A program made the position numbers and the translations under genes. The notes below the pieces were generated by a model. That model saw only the letters and a list, made by a program, of their open reading frames with translations. It was not told the DNA's origin and ran no database searches. DNA of 64,000 bases from Streptomyces sp. DSM 110735 (GTDB taxonomy: Bacteria; Actinomycetota; Actinomycetes; Streptomycetales; Streptomycetaceae). This document shows positions 61,512 to 64,000 of this stretch, piece after piece. Location of the stretch: positions 124,001-188,000 of the forward strand of contig NZ_JACYHF010000009.1 of assembly GCF_016482685.1 (NCBI RefSeq), written 5' to 3'. Numbering within the stretch: position 1 is the first letter of the stretch; each line of letters opens with the position of its first letter.

Positions 61512-63176
61512 ATGTCAGGACCTCGGCCCGTACGAGCACCGCGCGGCACGGAACTGAGCGCGCTGGGCTGGCAGCAGGAGGCCGCCCTGCGGATGCTCCA
61601 GAACAACCTCGACCCCGAGGTCGCCGAGCACCCCGACAAGCTCGTCGTCTACGGCGGCACCGGCAAGGCCGCCCGCGACTGGCGCTCCTTCGACGCCATG
61701 GTGCGCACCCTGCGGACGCTGAAGCAGGACGAGACCATGCTGGTCCAGTCCGGCCGCCCGGTCGGCGTCATGCAGACCCACGAGTGGGCGCCGCGCGTCC
61801 TCATCGCCAACTCCAACCTGGTCGGCGACTGGGCCAACTGGGAGGAGTTCCGCCGCCTGGAGGCTCTCGGGCTCACCATGTACGGCCAGATGACCGCCGG
61901 TTCCTGGATCTACATCGGCACCCAGGGCATCCTCCAGGGCACCTACGAGACCTTCGCCGCCGTCGCCGCGAAGAAGTTCGGCGGCACCCTCGCGGGCACC
62001 ATCACCCTGACCGCCGGACTCGGCGGCATGGGCGGCGCCCAGCCGCTCGCCGTCACCATGAACGACGGCGTCGCCATCTGTATCGACGTCGACCCCCGCG
62101 CCATCGAGCGCCGCATCGAGCACAAGTACCTCGATGTGAGGGCCGACAGCCTGGAGCACGCCCTCCAGCTCGCCACCGAGGCCCGCGACGCCCGCCGCCC
62201 GCTCTCCATCGGCGTCCTCGGCAACGCCGCCGAGCTGGTCCCGCAGCTCCTCGCCATGAGCGCCCCCATCGACATCGTCACCGACCAGACCTCCGCGCAC
62301 GACCCGCTGGCGTACCTCCCGGTCGGCGTCGACTTCGAGGACATGGCCTCCTACGCCGCGAAGGACCCCGCCGGGTTCACCACCCGCGCGCGTGAGTCCA
62401 TGGCCCGGCACGTCGAGGCGATGGTCGGCTTCATGGACGCGGGCGCCGAGGTCTTCGACTACGGCAACTCCATCCGCGGCGAAGCCCAACTCGCCGGATA
62501 CGACCGCGCCTTCGCCTTCCCCGGCTTCGTCCCCGCCTACATCCGCCCGCTCTTCTGCGAGGGCAAGGGTCCCTTCCGCTGGGCCGCGCTCTCCGGCGAC
62601 CCGGCCGACATCGCCAAGACCGACAAGGCGATGCTGGAGCTGTTCCCCGAGAACGAGTCCCTCGCCCGCTGGATCAAGATGGCCGGCGAGCGGGTGCACT
62701 TCCAGGGGCTGCCCGCGCGCATCTGCTGGCTCGGGTACGGGGAGCGGGACAAGGCGGGCGAGCGGTTCAACGACATGGTCGCGAGCGGTGAGCTTGCCGC
62801 TCCGCTGGCCATCGGGCGCGACCACCTCGACTGCGGGTCCGTCGCGTCGCCCTACCGGGAGACCGAGGCGATGCTCGACGGGTCCGACGCGATCGCCGAC
62901 TGGCCGCTGCTGAACGCGATGGTGAACGTGGCTTCCGGGGCGTCCTGGGTTTCCCTTCACCATGGTGGTGGCGTGGGGATGGGGCGGTCCATTCACGCGG
63001 GGCAGGTCACGGTGGCCGACGGTACGGCGCTGGCGGGGGAGAAGATCCGTCGGGTGCTCACCAACGACCCCGGTATGGGTGTCATCCGGCATGTGGACGC
63101 GGGGTACGACATCGCGGAGTCCGTCGCCGAGGAGCGGGGCGTGCGGGTGCCCATGCGTGAGGGTGAGGACGCGTGA
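61512..63176 (+). CDS. hutU: Urocanate hydratase
   Basis: 554 aa. Second step of histidine degradation: urocanate to imidazolonepropionate using tightly bound NAD. LDPEVAEHPDKLVVYGGTGK, WEEFRRLEALGLTMYGQMTA, GSWIYIGTQGILQGTYETFA, LAGTITLTAGLGGMGGAQPL, the active-site Cys in GLPARICWLGYGERDKAG and WVSLHHGGGVGMGRSIHAG are all present. Length is normal. ATG at 61512 with GGAGGACGAAG. The stop overlaps the next start (GTGA). Confidence 0.97.
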   Translation: MSGPRPVRAPRGTELSALGWQQEAALRMLQNNLDPEVAEHPDKLVVYGGTGKAARDWRSFDAMVRTLRTLKQDETMLVQSGRPVGVMQTHEWAPRVLIANSNLVGDWANWEEFRRLEALGLTMYGQMTAGSWIYIGTQGILQGTYETFAAVAAKKFGGTLAGTITLTAGLGGMGGAQPLAVTMNDGVAICIDVDPRAIERRIEHKYLDVRADSLEHALQLATEARDARRPLSIGVLGNAAELVPQLLAMSAPIDIVTDQTSAHDPLAYLPVGVDFEDMASYAAKDPAGFTTRARESMARHVEAMVGFMDAGAEVFDYGNSIRGEAQLAGYDRAFAFPGFVPAYIRPLFCEGKGPFRWAALSGDPADIAKTDKAMLELFPENESLARWIKMAGERVHFQGLPARICWLGYGERDKAGERFNDMVASGELAAPLAIGRDHLDCGSVASPYRETEAMLDGSDAIADWPLLNAMVNVASGASWVSLHHGGGVGMGRSIHAGQVTVADGTALAGEKIRRVLTNDPGMGVIRHVDAGYDIAESVAEERGVRVPMREGEDA

Positions 63177-64000
63177 CGGACGGCGGCTCTTCGGTGGCCC
63201 CTGAGGTCTCGTCGCCGACTGCGGGCCGGGCCGTGCCCACCCTCCCCCAAGCTTTCGACTCCGCTCAAGCAGGGGGGACCCCCATCGCCCTGCGGAACGA
63301 CTGCCCACGGCCCTTGAGCGGTGTTTCGTTCCAGGACATGTGGACCGAGCTGTTGCCCATCGGCCGCAGCTCCGCCTCCGGCGGTTACCGGCGCTACGCC
63401 TGGACCGGTGCCGACGCCGACTGCCGCGCCTGGTTCCGGGAGCAGGCGGAAGCGCGCGGGCTGGACTACGAGGTCGACCGGAACGGCAACCAGTGGGCGT
63501 GGCTCGGTGACCCCGCCGCAGGGGACGCCGTCGTCACCGGCTCGCATCTCGACTCCGTACCGGACGGCGGTGCCTTCGACGGACCCCTCGGAGTGGTGTC
63601 CGCCTTCGCGGCGCTGGACGAACTCCGGTCGCGGGGCGTCCCGTTGGACCGCCCGCTCGGCATCGTCAACTTCGGGGACGAGGAGGGGGCGCGGTTCGGG
63701 CTGGCCTGTGTGGGGTCGCGGCTCGCCGCGGGGCAGCTCACCGTCGAGCAGGCGCGCCTGCTGACCGACGGCGACGGGATCACCCTGCCCCGGGCCATGG
63801 AAGCCGCCGGATACGACCCCGAGGGCATCGGCGCCGACCCCGAACGGCTCGCCCGCATCGGTGCCTTCGTCGAGCTGCACGTCGAACAGGGCAGGGCGCT
63901 GGACCTGTCCGGCGACCAGGTCGGCATCGCCAGTTCCATCTGGCCGCACGGACGCTGGCGGTTCGACTTCCGCGGCGAGGCCAATCACGCGGGCACGACC
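63173..64000 (+). CDS. Allantoate amidohydrolase / N-carbamoyl amino acid hydrolase, 5' part
   Basis: First 276 codons; continues beyond the window. M20-type dinuclear metallohydrolase: NGNQWAWLGDP, metal ligands in VTGSHLDSVPDGGAFDGPLG and VNFGDEEGARFGLACVGSRL, then FVELHVEQGRALDLSG and FRGEANHAGTT. GTG start overlaps the hutU stop. The first ~50 residues are atypical and include a stretch encoded by a REP-like palindrome (63236-63285); the family domain starts near FQDMWTELLPIG. A GTG at 63196 or a later start may be the real one. Confidence 0.85.
   Translation, partial: MTDGGSSVAPEVSSPTAGRAVPTLPQAFDSAQAGGTPIALRNDCPRPLSGVSFQDMWTELLPIGRSSASGGYRRYAWTGADADCRAWFREQAEARGLDYEVDRNGNQWAWLGDPAAGDAVVTGSHLDSVPDGGAFDGPLGVVSAFAALDELRSRGVPLDRPLGIVNFGDEEGARFGLACVGSRLAAGQLTVEQARLLTDGDGITLPRAMEAAGYDPEGIGADPERLARIGAFVELHVEQGRALDLSGDQVGIASSIWPHGRWRFDFRGEANHAGTT
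63236..63285. repeat. Streptomyces REP-like palindromic element inside a coding frame
   Basis: CCACCCTCCCCCAAGCTTTC ... GCTCAAGCAGGGGGGACCCC. CCCCC/GGGGG and GCTT/AAGC arms form a hairpin. It matches the common Streptomyces intergenic family of this form that I remember, here read through as VPTLPQAFDSAQAGGTP. Confidence 0.7.

Overview
The window is actinobacterial and almost certainly a Streptomyces chromosome. It has very high GC, GTG and TTG starts, TANNNT promoters, roadblock and SCO6745-type families, and the bldA tRNA-Leu(UAA). The gene order runs glmU, tRNA-Gln, sensor kinase, ABC/FtsX pair, mfd, mazG, a CYP107-like P450, two rpf genes, eno, divIC, ppx, ndh, cfa, bldA, thiolase, cystathionine beta-synthase, hutU. 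From memory this matches the conserved chromosome core around SCO3122 to SCO3072 of S. coelicolor. I see no prophage, integrase, insertion sequence or CRISPR array.

Layout. 1-3.3 kb: the 5' end of glmU, tRNA-Gln, a double-HTH protein with a LAGLIDADG-like domain lying against the tRNA, and a NarL-type sensor kinase. 3.3-8.4 kb: a toxin/immunity-type island with a YwqJ-like deaminase, SUKH-3, a WHH nuclease fused to SUKH, and a YrhB/deaminase/SUKH-4 fusion. 8.5-21.4 kb: a coiled-coil protein, an FtsX-type ABC transporter, mfd, a TetR/SCO6745 pair and small exported proteins. 21.4-28.4 kb: an HTH-methylase-like gene with an internal array of GTGAAC/GTTCAC hexamers, a Ser/Thr kinase with TPRs, and secreted or lipoproteins. 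28.5-39 kb: mazG, a P450, rpfC, a ydaO c-di-AMP riboswitch with rpfA, eno, divIC, a DUF501-Ppx fusion, and ndh with a Rex-like operator. 39-44.3 kb: a cfa-like methyltransferase, a second FtsX ABC transporter and bldA. 44.4-48.7 kb: an undescribed-looking peptide cluster with an XRE regulator, two near-duplicate small Cys-free peptides, an RRE-like/M50 membrane protease and a secreted Cys-containing protein. 48.7-57.6 kb: housekeeping genes. 57.6-59.8 kb: an operon of three roadblock/LC7-type proteins plus a DUF4388-like protein, whose first gene carries the only in-frame TTA codon I found. 59.9-64 kb: a diaminopimelate-decarboxylase-like gene, hutU and the 5' part of an allantoate amidohydrolase-like gene.

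How it fits together. Several genes serve the cell wall and its remodelling (glmU, two Rpf muralytic enzymes, divIC). Others serve central metabolism and redox (eno, ndh, thiolase, hutU). bldA links the window to development, and its one visible local target is the roadblock operon. The strongest candidates for something new are the 45.2-48.7 kb peptide/RRE-M50 cluster and the self-embedded hexamer array of the 21.6 kb methylase-like gene. All functions are inferred from sequence reading; no database search was run.
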